Shown in pieces: positions 1 through 8,345 of a stretch of 64,000 nucleotides of DNA. The translations under genes were made by a program, and so were the position numbers. How positions within the stretch are numbered: the stretch's first letter is position 1; each line of letters opens with the position of its first letter. A model generated the notes under the pieces. The model ran no database searches, was not told the DNA's origin, and saw only the letters and a list, made by a program, of their open reading frames with translations. This DNA is from Prevotellaceae bacterium UBA1391. Lineage in GTDB: Bacteria; Bacteroidota; Bacteroidia; Bacteroidales; Bacteroidaceae. The DNA lies in contig DBQP01000007.1 of the NCBI GenBank assembly GCA_002305265.1, positions 37,354 to 101,353 of the forward strand. The letters run 5' to 3'.

Positions 1-111
1 AATGAACTGAGTCTGGCTAACGACTGGTCGTGTATAGTAGATCTGCTGCCTTCCCGTGTATCTCAAGACGTCTTCGTGAAACATTCCATCAGCGCTCTTA
101 TGGGCGTTTGA
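1..111 (+). CDS. C-terminal end of an unidentified ORF (truncated by the window edge)
   Basis: The frame starting at base 1 is open for 36 codons and ends in TGA at 109-111. The residues (ending SQDVFVKHSISALMGV) look like an ordinary protein C-terminus with mixed hydrophobic and charged positions, but I cannot assign a family from this fragment. A 9-bp hairpin (CCATCAGCG at 86-94, CGCTGATGG at 113-121) overlaps the stop codon; no T-run follows, so it is a poor terminator candidate. The sequence to the left of the window would settle whether this is a gene. Confidence 0.35.
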   Translation, partial: NELSLANDWSCIVDLLPSRVSQDVFVKHSISALMGV

Positions 112-199
112 ACGCTGATGGGAAAGCTGAAAGTTGCATTGCTACCTGACGACCGTCTCTCTTCCAATCATCTCTTCTGTATGCGGCGTAGTCCGTACG

Positions 200-397
200 T
201 GCAGAAGAGTTTTTTTGGCGCAGCACTCTGTTTTCAGTCTTCATGCACCCTTTTCTTGGCTTTATTGCACTCCGCTCGTAGCTTTTCTGCACTCCGCTCA
301 TTGCTTTCCTGCACTCCGCTCATTGCTTTCCTGCACTCCGCTCATAGCTTTCCTGCACTCCGCTCATTGCTATACTGTGCTCAGTCCATGTTCTAAT
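200..397. repeat. 22-bp tandem repeat array upstream of dnaB
   Basis: Five near-identical 22-bp units (consensus TGCACTCCGCTCATTGCTTT plus CC) begin at 266, 288, 310, 332 and 354. The same 22-bp register continues in decayed form at 244 (TGCACCCTTTTCTTGGCTTT), 222 and 200 on the left and at 376 (TGTGCTCAGTCC) on the right. The gene-free stretch 112-548 holds little else. Twenty-two is not a multiple of three and the unit reads through all frames, so ORFs across it are artefacts. It resembles plasmid iterons in unit size, but the same step recurs at other loci in this window. Confidence 0.93.
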
Positions 398-548
398 TGT
401 ATCCGATTCAATATCTCAGTTCATTTCTCAGGTGCTATTTCTGCAGCATTCCTTCATCATCACGCCGTCTTTCTGGTGACAAGAATGCCTCTCTCCTGAA
501 TGTTGATACTCTTCTGTTCTTATCCAACTTCCCTTTTTTCTCGCACTT

Positions 549-2129
549 ATGCCTGATTCAACATCTTCTTCCCGTCGTCGTCCTACCACCCGAAAGAAAG
601 AGCAAGACACCGTCATTGCAGACATGGGACGTTTGCAGCCGCAAGCCACCGAACTGGAGCAAGCGGTGATTGGCGCGTGCCTTGTGGAGACGGAGGCGTT
701 TGGACGCATCTCTGATCTCCTGCGTCCGGAGGCTTTCTACGAGAAGCGCAACCGTGAGATATTTACGGCCATACAGTCGCTGGCGGCCGAAGACCAGCCG
801 ATCGATGTTTATACCGTTGTCGAGCAACTTCGCAAGACGGCGCGCCTTGATGATGCCGGGGGCATGGGCTATGTGGCCGAGCTCAGCGAGAAGATGCTGT
901 CTTCGGCTCACATTGAGTATCATGCCCGTATCATCGCGCAAAAATCTCTCGCCCGGAAACTTATCACGTATACGAGTGAGATTCAGGAAGGCGCATTCGA
1001 CGAAGGGACAGACGTTGCGGAACTGATGCAGAAAGCCGAAGGCGAGTTGTTCGAGCTTTCAAAGAACAGCATACGGAAGGACTTTACGCAGATCAACCCC
1101 GTTCTCAAGGACGCTTTTGCACAGCTGCGTGAGGCCAGTGAGCGCAAAGACGGACTGAGCGGACTCAGCAGCGGTTTTGGTGCTTTGGACAAGATGACGA
1201 ACGGTTGGCAGAAGAGCGATCTGGTCATCATTGCCGCCCGTCCCGCCATGGGAAAGACGGCGTTTGTCTTGTCGATGGCTCGCAACATCGCCGTCACGAA
1301 CCGTGTGCCGGTTGCAATCTTCTCACTTGAAATGGCGAATGTTCAGCTCGTCAATCGTCTGATTGTGAATGTCTGCGAGATCAAAGGCGAGAAAATCAAG
1401 AGCGGACAGCTGGCGCCGCATGAATGGGCGCAGCTGGATTTGAAGTCGAAGGAGCTGCTCGACGCCCCGCTCTATGTGGACGACACGGCTCAGCTCTCCG
1501 TCTTCGAGTTGCGTACGAAGGCGCGCCGATTGAAAAAAGAACACGACATTCAGCTGATCATCATCGACTACTTGCAGTTGATGAACGCCAGCGGTATGAA
1601 TTATAACTCTCGTCAGGAGGAGGTCAGCATCATTTCGCGTTCTCTGAAGGGCTTGGCCAAGGAGTTGAACATCCCCATCATTGCTCTGTCGCAGCTGAAC
1701 CGAAGTGTGGAGAACCGCGTGGGTATTGACCCTGAGAATCCCGACAGCAAGCGCCCGCAGCTGAGCGACTTGCGTGAGTCAGGCTCCATCGAGCAGGATG
1801 CCGACATGGTCTGCTTCATCCATCGCCCTGAATACTATAAGATCTACAAGGACCAATATGGCAACGATCTGCGTGGAAAGGGTTTCATCATCATCGCCAA
1901 ACATCGAAACGGCGAAGTGGGCGACGTCACGTTGAAGTTCGAAGGAGAATACATCCGCTTCTCCGATGTGAACGACACGGACGATGCGCCACTTCCGCTT
2001 CCGCCTGGCGAGTCGTCGGGCAGCGGCGTGGTCTATCCTTCGCGTGCCAATCAGCCGATGCTGGATCCGAATGATCCTTTCAACAGTTTCACGGCGGATA
2101 TGGCTCCGGGAGACGACGTGCCCTATTGA
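549..2129 (+). CDS. dnaB: Replicative DNA helicase DnaB
   Basis: Hexameric 5'-3' helicase that unwinds DNA at the replication fork and recruits primase. The 526-residue protein has the DnaB N-terminal helical domain (about 30-135), a linker helix, and the RecA-like C-terminal domain with Walker A ARPAMGKTAF near residue 230, Walker B IIIDYLQLM near 335, the LSQLNRSVE segment, and SDLRESGSIEQDADMV followed by FIHRPEYY. The acidic, proline-rich C-terminal tail is typical of Bacteroidetes orthologues. The start chosen is the ATG at 549; the first ~25 residues are basic and unstructured. It is followed by a perfect terminator hairpin. Nothing indicates a plasmid or phage version. Confidence 0.98.
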   Translation: MPDSTSSSRRRPTTRKKEQDTVIADMGRLQPQATELEQAVIGACLVETEAFGRISDLLRPEAFYEKRNREIFTAIQSLAAEDQPIDVYTVVEQLRKTARLDDAGGMGYVAELSEKMLSSAHIEYHARIIAQKSLARKLITYTSEIQEGAFDEGTDVAELMQKAEGELFELSKNSIRKDFTQINPVLKDAFAQLREASERKDGLSGLSSGFGALDKMTNGWQKSDLVIIAARPAMGKTAFVLSMARNIAVTNRVPVAIFSLEMANVQLVNRLIVNVCEIKGEKIKSGQLAPHEWAQLDLKSKELLDAPLYVDDTAQLSVFELRTKARRLKKEHDIQLIIIDYLQLMNASGMNYNSRQEEVSIISRSLKGLAKELNIPIIALSQLNRSVENRVGIDPENPDSKRPQLSDLRESGSIEQDADMVCFIHRPEYYKIYKDQYGNDLRGKGFIIIAKHRNGEVGDVTLKFEGEYIRFSDVNDTDDAPLPLPPGESSGSGVVYPSRANQPMLDPNDPFNSFTADMAPGDDVPY

Positions 2130-2158
2130 CATGCTCGCCTCCAGCGCATTCTCGCTAC

Positions 2159-2197
2159 AAAAAAATCCTGCTACGGCTGTCGTAGCAGGATTTTTTT
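2159..2197 (+). terminator. Bidirectional intrinsic terminator after dnaB
   Basis: A perfect 17-bp stem, A7-TCCTGCTACG (2159-2175) pairing with CGTAGCAGGA-T7 (2181-2197), with a 5-base loop. It lies 29 bases after the dnaB stop and faces the end of the minus-strand queuosine operon. The A/T tracts on both sides let it work in both directions. Confidence 0.95.
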
Positions 2198-2361
2198 GTA
2201 TGATTTTGTGGTGAGACGTTGGCGTTGTTGAAACGAGGGGGCGCGCTTCAATGCATGATTCTACCGCGCTGTCATACCATTTCTTGTGTTGACAGTGTTT
2301 AGTCGCGCGGCAATGAAGGTGGCCAACATGGCTTCCATCAGCCCTCCCATGTGTCCTCCGC

Positions 2362-2823
2362 TCAATTCATGTCGTGGTGTTGCAGGCGGAAGTCGGCCAT
2401 GTCCGCATACTTGGTTCCCGCACGCCCATAGTTGGCATACGGATAGATGGATATGCCGCCGCGTGGCGTGAAGATGCCGGTTACCTCAATGTATTTCGGA
2501 TCCATCAACCGGATGAGATCTTTCATGATGATGTTGACGCAGTCTTCGTGAAAGTCTCCGTGGTTGCGGAAGGAGAACAGATAGAGCTTCAGGCTCTTGC
2601 TCTCCACCATGCGCACGTCCGGAATGTAGGAAATCCGAATCTCGGCAAAGTCGGGTTGCCCCGTGATGGGGCAAAGCGAGGTGAATTCAGGGCAGTTGAA
2701 GCGCACCCAATAGTCGTTGTCCTGGTGCTTGTTCTCAAAGGTCTCCAGCACTTCCGGCGCATAGTCCTGCCGATATTCCGTTTTTCGGCCCAAGAGTTGC
2801 AGGCCTTCTTTTTCTCGTTTCAT
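2362..2823 (-). CDS. queF: 7-cyano-7-deazaguanine (preQ0) reductase QueF, short type I form
   Basis: NADPH-dependent reduction of the preQ0 nitrile to preQ1, the precursor inserted into tRNA for queuosine. The 153-residue protein carries the QueF motif ESKSLKLYLFSFRNHGDFHE (about residues 75-95), the catalytic Cys in FTSLCPITGQPDFAEI (about 45-60), and the tunnelling-fold C-terminus. A longer in-frame start at 2865 would overlap the queC end and adds no conserved sequence, so the ATG at 2823 (MKREKEGLQLL) was chosen. It is the last gene of the transporter-queC-queF operon, 32 bp after queC. Confidence 0.97.
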   Translation of the reverse strand: MKREKEGLQLLGRKTEYRQDYAPEVLETFENKHQDNDYWVRFNCPEFTSLCPITGQPDFAEIRISYIPDVRMVESKSLKLYLFSFRNHGDFHEDCVNIIMKDLIRLMDPKYIEVTGIFTPRGGISIYPYANYGRAGTKYADMADFRLQHHDMN

Positions 2824-2855
2824 ATAGAAGGTTTGTCGTTTGCGGCATGCCTGGC

Positions 2856-3536
2856 TCAATGGCATGCCTTGAGGTTCTCACGTTCGTTCAGGTACGTCTC
2901 CAGCCCGTGCCTCCGCAGCTTGCATGCCGGACAGTGTCCGCAGCCGTCGCCGGGTATGCCGTTGTAGCATGTGAGCGTGCGTTCCCTCACGAGCGAAAAT
3001 ACGCCGAGGCGGTCTGCCATGGCCCAGGTTGCTGTCTTGTCGAGCCACATGAGCGGCGTGTGGATGACGAACTGCTCGTCCATGCCGAGGTTGAGGCTGA
3101 CGTTGAGACTCCGGATGAAGGAGTCGCGGCAGTCGGGATAGCCCGAGAAGTCGGTTTGCGACACGCCCGTCACGAGGTGCATGGCGTCAATCTCGCGGGC
3201 ATGCACGGCAGCCATGCTCAGAAAGAACAGGTTGCGCCCGGGCACGAACGTGTTGGGCGGTGCCTCTGCCGGCTTTTCCCGATCCATCTCGATGGCCGAG
3301 TCGGTCAGACTGCATCCGCTGCAGAGCTGCGGGATGAAGCCCGCGTCCACCTCGCGGATGGGCACGTTGGCTATGGCAGCCATTTCGTGTGCGATGTCTA
3401 CCTCCTGTGCGTGTTTCTGTCCGTAGCGGAAAGTGATGGCACTCACGCGTTCGAATCGCTGCTTGGCCCAAAACAAGCAGGTCGTGCTGTCCTGGCCGCC
3501 CGAGAGCACCACCAGTGCATGATTCTTGTCCAACAT
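2856..3536 (-). CDS. queC: 7-cyano-7-deazaguanine synthase QueC
   Basis: ATP-dependent conversion of 7-carboxy-7-deazaguanine to preQ0. The 226-residue protein begins with the PP-loop ATP-binding motif VVLSGGQDSTTC (about 9-20). The central DAGFIPQL and PGRNLFFLSMA segments are typical of the family, and the C-terminal Cys cluster in DGCGHCPACKLR (about 197-209), together with an upstream Cys, binds the structural zinc. The gene lies 13 bp after the transporter and 32 bp before queF. QueD and QueE, which act earlier in the pathway, are not in the window. Confidence 0.98.
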   Translation of the reverse strand: MLDKNHALVVLSGGQDSTTCLFWAKQRFERVSAITFRYGQKHAQEVDIAHEMAAIANVPIREVDAGFIPQLCSGCSLTDSAIEMDREKPAEAPPNTFVPGRNLFFLSMAAVHAREIDAMHLVTGVSQTDFSGYPDCRDSFIRSLNVSLNLGMDEQFVIHTPLMWLDKTATWAMADRLGVFSLVRERTLTCYNGIPGDGCGHCPACKLRRHGLETYLNERENLKACH

Positions 3537-3549
3537 GTCGTCTGCCGTC

Positions 3550-4302
3550 TTATGCCAGTTCGCGGATGCGGAGAATGTTGTACGAGATTCCTTCGTCGTA
3601 GACGCTCGTTTTCTCGTGGCGTTTCACGTAGCGGACGACGCGCGACGTCAGCGGCAGTGCAACAATCTCGTAGAGCGTCTTGGCCGTCACCTGCAAGGCC
3701 ATGAGCTTGAGGAGTTCGCCCAGCGGCATGAGGCCGCCGAAAGCCAGGGGAAAGAAGATGATGCTGTCGGCCGTCTCACCTACGAGCGTGGAGAGCACGG
3801 CGCGCCAGGCAAAGTGCCGCTCCTTGTCGCGCAGTTTCATGCGGCTCATCACCCAGGCATTGAGAAAGGAGCCGACGAGGAAGGCGCTCAGGCTGGCGAA
3901 CGCGATGCGTGGCGCCAGACCGAAGACGAAGGAGAAGTGTTCAGCTCCCTGCCAGAACGGTGCCGCCGGCAGTGCCACGGCAATTCCGCCCATGGCTACG
4001 ACGAAAAAGTTCATGAAGAACCCCGTCCAGATGATGAGGCGGGCCTTTCGGAATCCCCACACCTCGGCAATGCAGTCGTTGAGGATATAGCTGATGGGGA
4101 AGACGATGAAGCCTGCCGTCATCGAGATGGGGCCGAATTGCACGACTTTGGTCTCCAACAGATTGGAGGCGACGAGGCAGATGCAGAAGAGGATGCCCAT
4201 CAGCATAAAGGATACACTGACCATAAATCCCTTTCCGGACTGTGGTCTACTGGCAGGTGTTGCCGCGCTTGTCGCAGCAACAGACGATTGATTTTGAAGC
4301 AT
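3550..4302 (-). CDS. Queuosine precursor transporter (YhhQ/VUT family)
   Basis: Integral membrane protein of the YhhQ (DUF165) family, whose E. coli member imports preQ0/preQ1. The 250 residues have a Ser/Ala/Thr-rich cytoplasmic N-terminus (1-25) and then about six hydrophobic segments. The family signature VSNLLETK-like ASNLLETKVV is followed by FPISYILNDCIAEVWGFR, and later by GETADSIIFFPLAF. Its position as first gene before queC and queF supports a role in salvage of 7-deazapurines. Substrate (preQ0, preQ1 or queuine) cannot be read from the sequence. Confidence 0.93.
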   Translation of the reverse strand: MLQNQSSVAATSAATPASRPQSGKGFMVSVSFMLMGILFCICLVASNLLETKVVQFGPISMTAGFIVFPISYILNDCIAEVWGFRKARLIIWTGFFMNFFVVAMGGIAVALPAAPFWQGAEHFSFVFGLAPRIAFASLSAFLVGSFLNAWVMSRMKLRDKERHFAWRAVLSTLVGETADSIIFFPLAFGGLMPLGELLKLMALQVTAKTLYEIVALPLTSRVVRYVKRHEKTSVYDEGISYNILRIRELA

Positions 4303-4387
4303 TTGTTCTTGTTTTTTACGTGGTGTTCAAGCACACGGCAGCCCTCATATCCTCGGGCTGCGAGGCAATAAATACTGTTTCGGGCGG

Positions 4388-4395
4388 CAAAGTTA
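4388..4395 (-). promoter_or_regulatory. Candidate -7 box of the queuosine operon
   Basis: TAACTTTG on the minus strand matches the Bacteroidetes -7 consensus TAnnTTTG. It lies 86 bases before the transporter ATG. I see no TTG at the usual 19-21 base distance. The leader contains a small GCAGCCC…GGGCTGC stem-loop (about 4340-4363) but no recognisable preQ1 riboswitch. Confidence 0.5.
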
Positions 4396-4474
4396 CGCAT
4401 TTTATTCAGATAAATTCGCTTTCTGACAAAAAAATCTCATGCGCACCCATTTTTCCCGCTCTTCGCCTCGCGCA

Positions 4475-4562
4475 AAAAACGGAAGAACGTAATTTAAAAA
4501 TCAGAGAAGCGAAAATATAAAATCGGAGAAGCGCTTTTTCATTTTCACTTCTCCGATTTTCA
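4475..4562. repeat. 22-bp array of AAAATCGGAG-type units after rhaD
   Basis: Units start at 4475 (AAAAACGGAAGAACG), 4497 (AAAATCAGAGAAGCG) and 4519 (AAAATCGGAGAAGCG), each 22 bp apart; the fourth 22-bp position (4541) holds the inverse complement CTTCTCCGATTTT. The gene-free stretch 4303-4673 otherwise contains only the queuosine-operon leader. The same unit family recurs at 42607-42673, 38 kb away, again in 22-bp steps. Confidence 0.85.
4519..4560 (-). terminator. Terminator of the rhamnose operon, made from repeat units
   Basis: AAAATCGGAGAAG (4519-4531) pairs perfectly with CTTCTCCGATTTT (4548-4560) around a 16-base loop. On the minus strand the hairpin ends in a T-rich run (GATTTTATATTTTC). 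It lies 113 bases after the rhaD stop and is formed by one direct and one inverted unit of the 22-bp array. Confidence 0.8.
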
Positions 4563-4673
4563 CAGTTGTTCGTCAGCCGATATGTTTGCGTCGGGCCAGT
4601 CCTGTGCCTCAGTCCGCACCGTGACCGCTTTGGCCTTGCGCTTGGCGGGTTTTCGGAATGCCGTCCGGCCGGG

Positions 4674-5495
4674 TCAGCAGGGGCGTTGCTTGGGCAACTG
4701 GAAGACCTCCTGCACCTCTCGCATGGCCTCTTCAGTCATGCCTTCGGGGGTGAAGCCCATGTTCTTGGCACACATGTAGATTTCTGCCGATTTGTTAAGC
4801 ACATCCACTTGGTCGAAGGCATCCATGAGGTCGCGGCCGACGGCGCACACGCCATGCTTCTCCCACAGCACGACGTCGTATTCGCGAATCTGCTCGAGCG
4901 TAGCCTCAGCCAGCCTCACGCTGCCTGGCAAGGTGTAGGGCACGATGCCCAGGCCGAGCGGAGCGAATGCGAGTGTCTCGGGAATCATCGACCACAGCAG
5001 GTGCGTCATGGCGTCCTTCTTCAGCAGTTCCTTGTTGTGGCTCATGGCCACAAGCTGTATGGGATGTGTGTGGAGCGACGCCTTATAGGTGGAGCCTGTG
5101 GCGAGGAGGTAGTTGTGCATCGAGAGATGCGAGGGCAGCTCGCTCGTCGGCAGCACCGGCTCGTCGGCTATGATGACATAGGAGGCGCAGTCGTCGAGGA
5201 TACGGATGATGCTGCCGTTCTGCATGGGCTGGCGCGCGAGGTCGCGCATGCGCTTGCCCGTGCCCTTGCAATAGAAGTAGCAGCCGCGCAGGTGGGGCAG
5301 TATGGTGCCGATGGCCATGGGGCCGGAGAGCGCAGGCAAGGCGCGGATGGCTTCGTCGACGTGTTCCGTGACGTTGACCGTGATGTTGCCTCCGTTGCGT
5401 TCAGCCCAGCCTTTCTGCCAGAGATAGCCGGCCACTTCGGCCACTTGCTCTACTGCGGCGCGGAGGCCGGGGCGATTGTCTAATATGCTGTTCAT
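4674..5495 (-). CDS. rhaD: Rhamnulose-1-phosphate aldolase RhaD
   Basis: Class II (zinc) aldolase that splits L-rhamnulose 1-phosphate into dihydroxyacetone phosphate and L-lactaldehyde. The 273-residue protein shows GWAERNGGNITV near the N-terminus (phosphate-binding GNI/S motif), the zinc-binding SLHTHPIQLVAMSH around residues 140-155, and the distal His in WEKHGVCAVG. A longer frame runs to 5750, but the extra N-terminus is low-complexity and overlaps the transporter gene, so the ATG at 5495 (MNSILDNRPGL) is used. It is the last gene of the rhaB-rhaA-permease-rhaD operon. Confidence 0.97.
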   Translation of the reverse strand: MNSILDNRPGLRAAVEQVAEVAGYLWQKGWAERNGGNITVNVTEHVDEAIRALPALSGPMAIGTILPHLRGCYFYCKGTGKRMRDLARQPMQNGSIIRILDDCASYVIIADEPVLPTSELPSHLSMHNYLLATGSTYKASLHTHPIQLVAMSHNKELLKKDAMTHLLWSMIPETLAFAPLGLGIVPYTLPGSVRLAEATLEQIREYDVVLWEKHGVCAVGRDLMDAFDQVDVLNKSAEIYMCAKNMGFTPEGMTEEAMREVQEVFQLPKQRPC

Positions 5496-5575
5496 AGGAT
5501 GAATGGTTCTAATGCGTTTGTTGGTTGGATGATGTCTCTTGCGCCCCGTGCTGCAGGCAAGCGGGGCTGCAGGGT

Positions 5576-6922
5576 TTATGCTTCGCCGTAGCGCTCGCGG
5601 GTGATTTGCTCGAGCGACTTGCCACGCGTGTCCGGACATCCCGCCACGCCCACGATGAGCGAGATGAGCAGCAGGGCAATCATGCAGTAGGCCGCGATGG
5701 TGAATCCCTCGCCGTGCTCGCCGTAGATGAAGGTGAACACGAGACCCCAAACGGCCGACAGGCTGCGCACCACGAAGAACATCAGGCCTTGTGCGCCGGC
5801 GCGGAACTTGGCCGGGAAGAGCTCCGAGCCCCAGAGCGCGTAGAAGATCTGGACGGAGATGCCGCCCTCAATGCCCCACAGGATGGCGAAGGCCCAAAGG
5901 CCGGCCGGGCCGTTCACGCCGATGCCGACGATGATGACCCATGCGCTGATGGCGAACAGCAGGCCGAGGATGTACAGCCACTTGTGGCGGATGCGGTCGA
6001 TGACGAACGAGAGCACGAAGGTGGTGAGCACGATGATGGCCCACTGGATGCAGTTCATCCAGTTGGCTTGCTCGTTGTCGACGCCGCCGGCTGTCTCGTA
6101 GATGTGCGGTTGGAAGAATCCCATGACGGAGGCCACGAGATTCCACGTGAGGTAGATGGTGACGAGGTAGAGCACCGTACGGATGGCCGTTCGGTTGTCG
6201 AAGAGCACGCGGAAGGCGTGCAGCAGTCCGCGGTCTTCGCCTTTTGCTGCAGCCGCCTGCTGCGTGGCGGTCCATTCGTGGCTCTCCTCCAGTTTGCGCT
6301 GCATGTTCCATGCGATGAGCGCCACGAGGAAGAGGGAGAAGAATACGACGCGCGAGCTGAACACATTCAGGGCATCGCCGCTGAGGGCGGGCCCGCCGAC
6401 GGCATGCGCCAGCGCCTCCACCCAGCCGAACAAATAGCCGCCGGGGGCGAAGAACATGCCGAGCAGCAGGATGATCATCGGCCCGACGCCCCACGACATC
6501 TGCGAGATGCAGATGTTGCGTCCGCGCTTGTCTATCTCCGAGCTTTCCGATATGTAGGTCCACGAGGCAGGCACGCCGATGCCCACCGAGATGCCTGTGA
6601 CGAGGAATCCGCACAGCAGCATCGGATAATTCACGGAGCACACCACCAGCAGCACGCCCAGCATGTAGACCAGCAGGTTGTACGTGTAGATGAACTTCCG
6701 CCCGTATTTGTCGGCGAGGAAGCCGCCGACGATGGCGCCCAGTGCGGCGCCCAGACAGTTGGCGCTGATGAAGTTGAGCCATCCGAGGTGCACTTCCGTC
6801 AGGCCGAGATAGTTCTGCCAGAGGGTGAGACCGCTTGCGCCGGCCACGATGGCGCCGGCATCCAGATAGTTGGTGAGCGAGACGGCAATGGTCTGCTTCA
6901 GACTTCCAGTTTCGTTTGTCAT
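5576..6922 (-). CDS. MFS permease, probable L-rhamnose transporter
   Basis: Twelve-helix major facilitator superfamily protein of 448 residues, of the sugar-porter type. Evidence includes the loop-2 motif GGFLADKYGRKFIY (about 65-80), a PASWTYISESSEIDKRGRN segment, and the central FVIDRIRHK loop. The ATG at 6922 (MTNETGSLKQTIAV) is preferred to an upstream start that only adds low-complexity sequence. Its place between rhaA and rhaD (75- and 80-bp gaps) makes rhamnose the likely substrate. It is not the drug/metabolite-type RhaT of enterobacteria. Confidence 0.9.
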   Translation of the reverse strand: MTNETGSLKQTIAVSLTNYLDAGAIVAGASGLTLWQNYLGLTEVHLGWLNFISANCLGAALGAIVGGFLADKYGRKFIYTYNLLVYMLGVLLVVCSVNYPMLLCGFLVTGISVGIGVPASWTYISESSEIDKRGRNICISQMSWGVGPMIILLLGMFFAPGGYLFGWVEALAHAVGGPALSGDALNVFSSRVVFFSLFLVALIAWNMQRKLEESHEWTATQQAAAAKGEDRGLLHAFRVLFDNRTAIRTVLYLVTIYLTWNLVASVMGFFQPHIYETAGGVDNEQANWMNCIQWAIIVLTTFVLSFVIDRIRHKWLYILGLLFAISAWVIIVGIGVNGPAGLWAFAILWGIEGGISVQIFYALWGSELFPAKFRAGAQGLMFFVVRSLSAVWGLVFTFIYGEHGEGFTIAAYCMIALLLISLIVGVAGCPDTRGKSLEQITRERYGEA

Positions 6923-6997
6923 AGTCGTTCCTTGTTGATGATGCGGCCGCCGGTGTTTCCGTCCGTCCGCCATTACTGTTCAAAAGGCAGGCCGGCG

Positions 6998-8248
6998 TCA
7001 GCGCTTGCTCGTTACGTCGTGCTCGTATTGCTGGATCAGGCGGATGTAGTCTTCGCCCACGGGCACGTGGTTCTTCAGGTTGAAGTAGTCGAACACGGCG
7101 CCGAAAGGCAGGCTCTTGGCCTCTTCCATGAGGGCCAGTCGCTCGAATCCCATGTTCTTGTCCTCATAGTCGCGCAACAGCCCGACGGGTTCCAGCAGCG
7201 CCTGCAGCAGACATTTCTGTGTCGCGCGCGTACCGATGATGTATGCACCGATGCGGTTGATGGAGGCATCGAAGTAGTCGAGCCCCACGTGGGCGCGGTG
7301 GAGCGCATCTGCCCGCACGATTTCCTTGAACAGGTCCAGCGTCTGGTCATTCATGATGGTGACGTGGTCGGAGTCCCAGCGCACGGGCCGGCTCACATGG
7401 AGCATCAGTTCCGGCACGAAGAGGAGGAGCGATGCCACCATGTCGCTCACGTTCTCCGTCTGCTCGTAGTGTCCCGTGTCGAGCGTATAGATGACCTTGC
7501 GGGTGGCGCAATAGCCTGCGTAGAAGTCGTGCGAGCCCACGGTGTAGCTTTCCAGGCCGATGCCGAAGAGCTTGGCCTCTACGCAGCTCTTCATGTGGGG
7601 CAGCGGCTCCGCCAGGATTTGGTCGAGCGAGTCTGCCAGAATCTCACGGTAGTATTTGCGTCTGACGGGCATGTCCTTGCTGCCGTCGTGCACCCAGATG
7701 TTCATGATGCAGGGGTCTCCCTGCCGCTGGCCCATCACGTCGGCAATGCGCCGGCAGCGCTTCGTGTGCTCAATCCAGAACGCGCGGATGGCTGGGTCTG
7801 GGTTGGCCAGCGTGAGGTTCCCGCTCTTGGGATGGGAGAAGCTGGTGGAGTTGAAGTCCAGCTTGAGCTTCTGTTGCTCGGCCCATTGCATCCAGCTTTC
7901 GAAGTGGGCGGGCTCCACTTGGTCTCGGTCGACGAATTTGCCGCCAAAGTCGCCGTAAGTCTCGTGCAGGTTGAGGCGGTGGTTGCCTGCCAGCAACGTC
8001 TGCACGAAGGCGATGTCTTGGCGCACCTCGTCGATGTTGCGCGCGCGTCCGGGGTAGTTGCCGGTCGCCTGGATGCCGCCGGAGAGCGCCTCGCTCCGCT
8101 CGAAGCCGACGACGTCGTCGGTTTGCCAGCAGTGGAGCGAGATGGGAATTTGCTCAAGTGTCTCGATCACCTTGTCGGTGTCGATGCCGAGTGCTGCGTA
8201 TCGCTCCTTGGCGAGGGCGTATGCACTGATGATGGATGATTCGTTCAT
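6998..8248 (-). CDS. rhaA: L-rhamnose isomerase RhaA
   Basis: Metal-dependent isomerisation of L-rhamnose to L-rhamnulose. The 416-residue length matches the family (about 420). Characteristic stretches include SLHCWQTDDVVGFE near residue 37, LDFNSTSFSHPKSG, FWIEHTKRCRRIAD, NIWVHDGSKDMPVRR, YTLDTGHYEQTENVSDM and SRPVRWDSDHVTIM, which contribute the Mn-binding Glu, Asp and His residues. The ATG at 8248 follows rhaB by 97 bp in the same operon. Confidence 0.98.
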   Translation of the reverse strand: MNESSIISAYALAKERYAALGIDTDKVIETLEQIPISLHCWQTDDVVGFERSEALSGGIQATGNYPGRARNIDEVRQDIAFVQTLLAGNHRLNLHETYGDFGGKFVDRDQVEPAHFESWMQWAEQQKLKLDFNSTSFSHPKSGNLTLANPDPAIRAFWIEHTKRCRRIADVMGQRQGDPCIMNIWVHDGSKDMPVRRKYYREILADSLDQILAEPLPHMKSCVEAKLFGIGLESYTVGSHDFYAGYCATRKVIYTLDTGHYEQTENVSDMVASLLLFVPELMLHVSRPVRWDSDHVTIMNDQTLDLFKEIVRADALHRAHVGLDYFDASINRIGAYIIGTRATQKCLLQALLEPVGLLRDYEDKNMGFERLALMEEAKSLPFGAVFDYFNLKNHVPVGEDYIRLIQQYEHDVTSKR

Positions 8249-8345
8249 GGTGGTAAGATGTTGTGGTTATGTCTGTTTCAATGCGTGTCCTTGCTGCATA
8301 GCTGCGGGCTGACAGGCGTTGTCCCGCTTCGCTCTGGTGGGGTGT

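Noticed and set aside
118..499. Small ORFs rich in CTPLIAFLHSAH and ALRSLL before dnaB
   Set aside because: They are frame translations of the 22-bp tandem repeat and change motif with each unit.
549..2129. Plasmid or phage origin of the dnaB gene
   Set aside because: The protein is a standard chromosomal-type DnaB, and no phage or plasmid genes lie nearby.
4303..4397. preQ1 riboswitch in the leader of the queuosine operon
   Set aside because: There is a small stem-loop, but no preQ1-I or preQ1-II aptamer pattern that I can trace.
5525..8239. 904-codon ORF on the plus strand
   Set aside because: It lies exactly antisense to rhaD, the permease and rhaA; its length follows from the codon bias of those genes and it shows no protein family.
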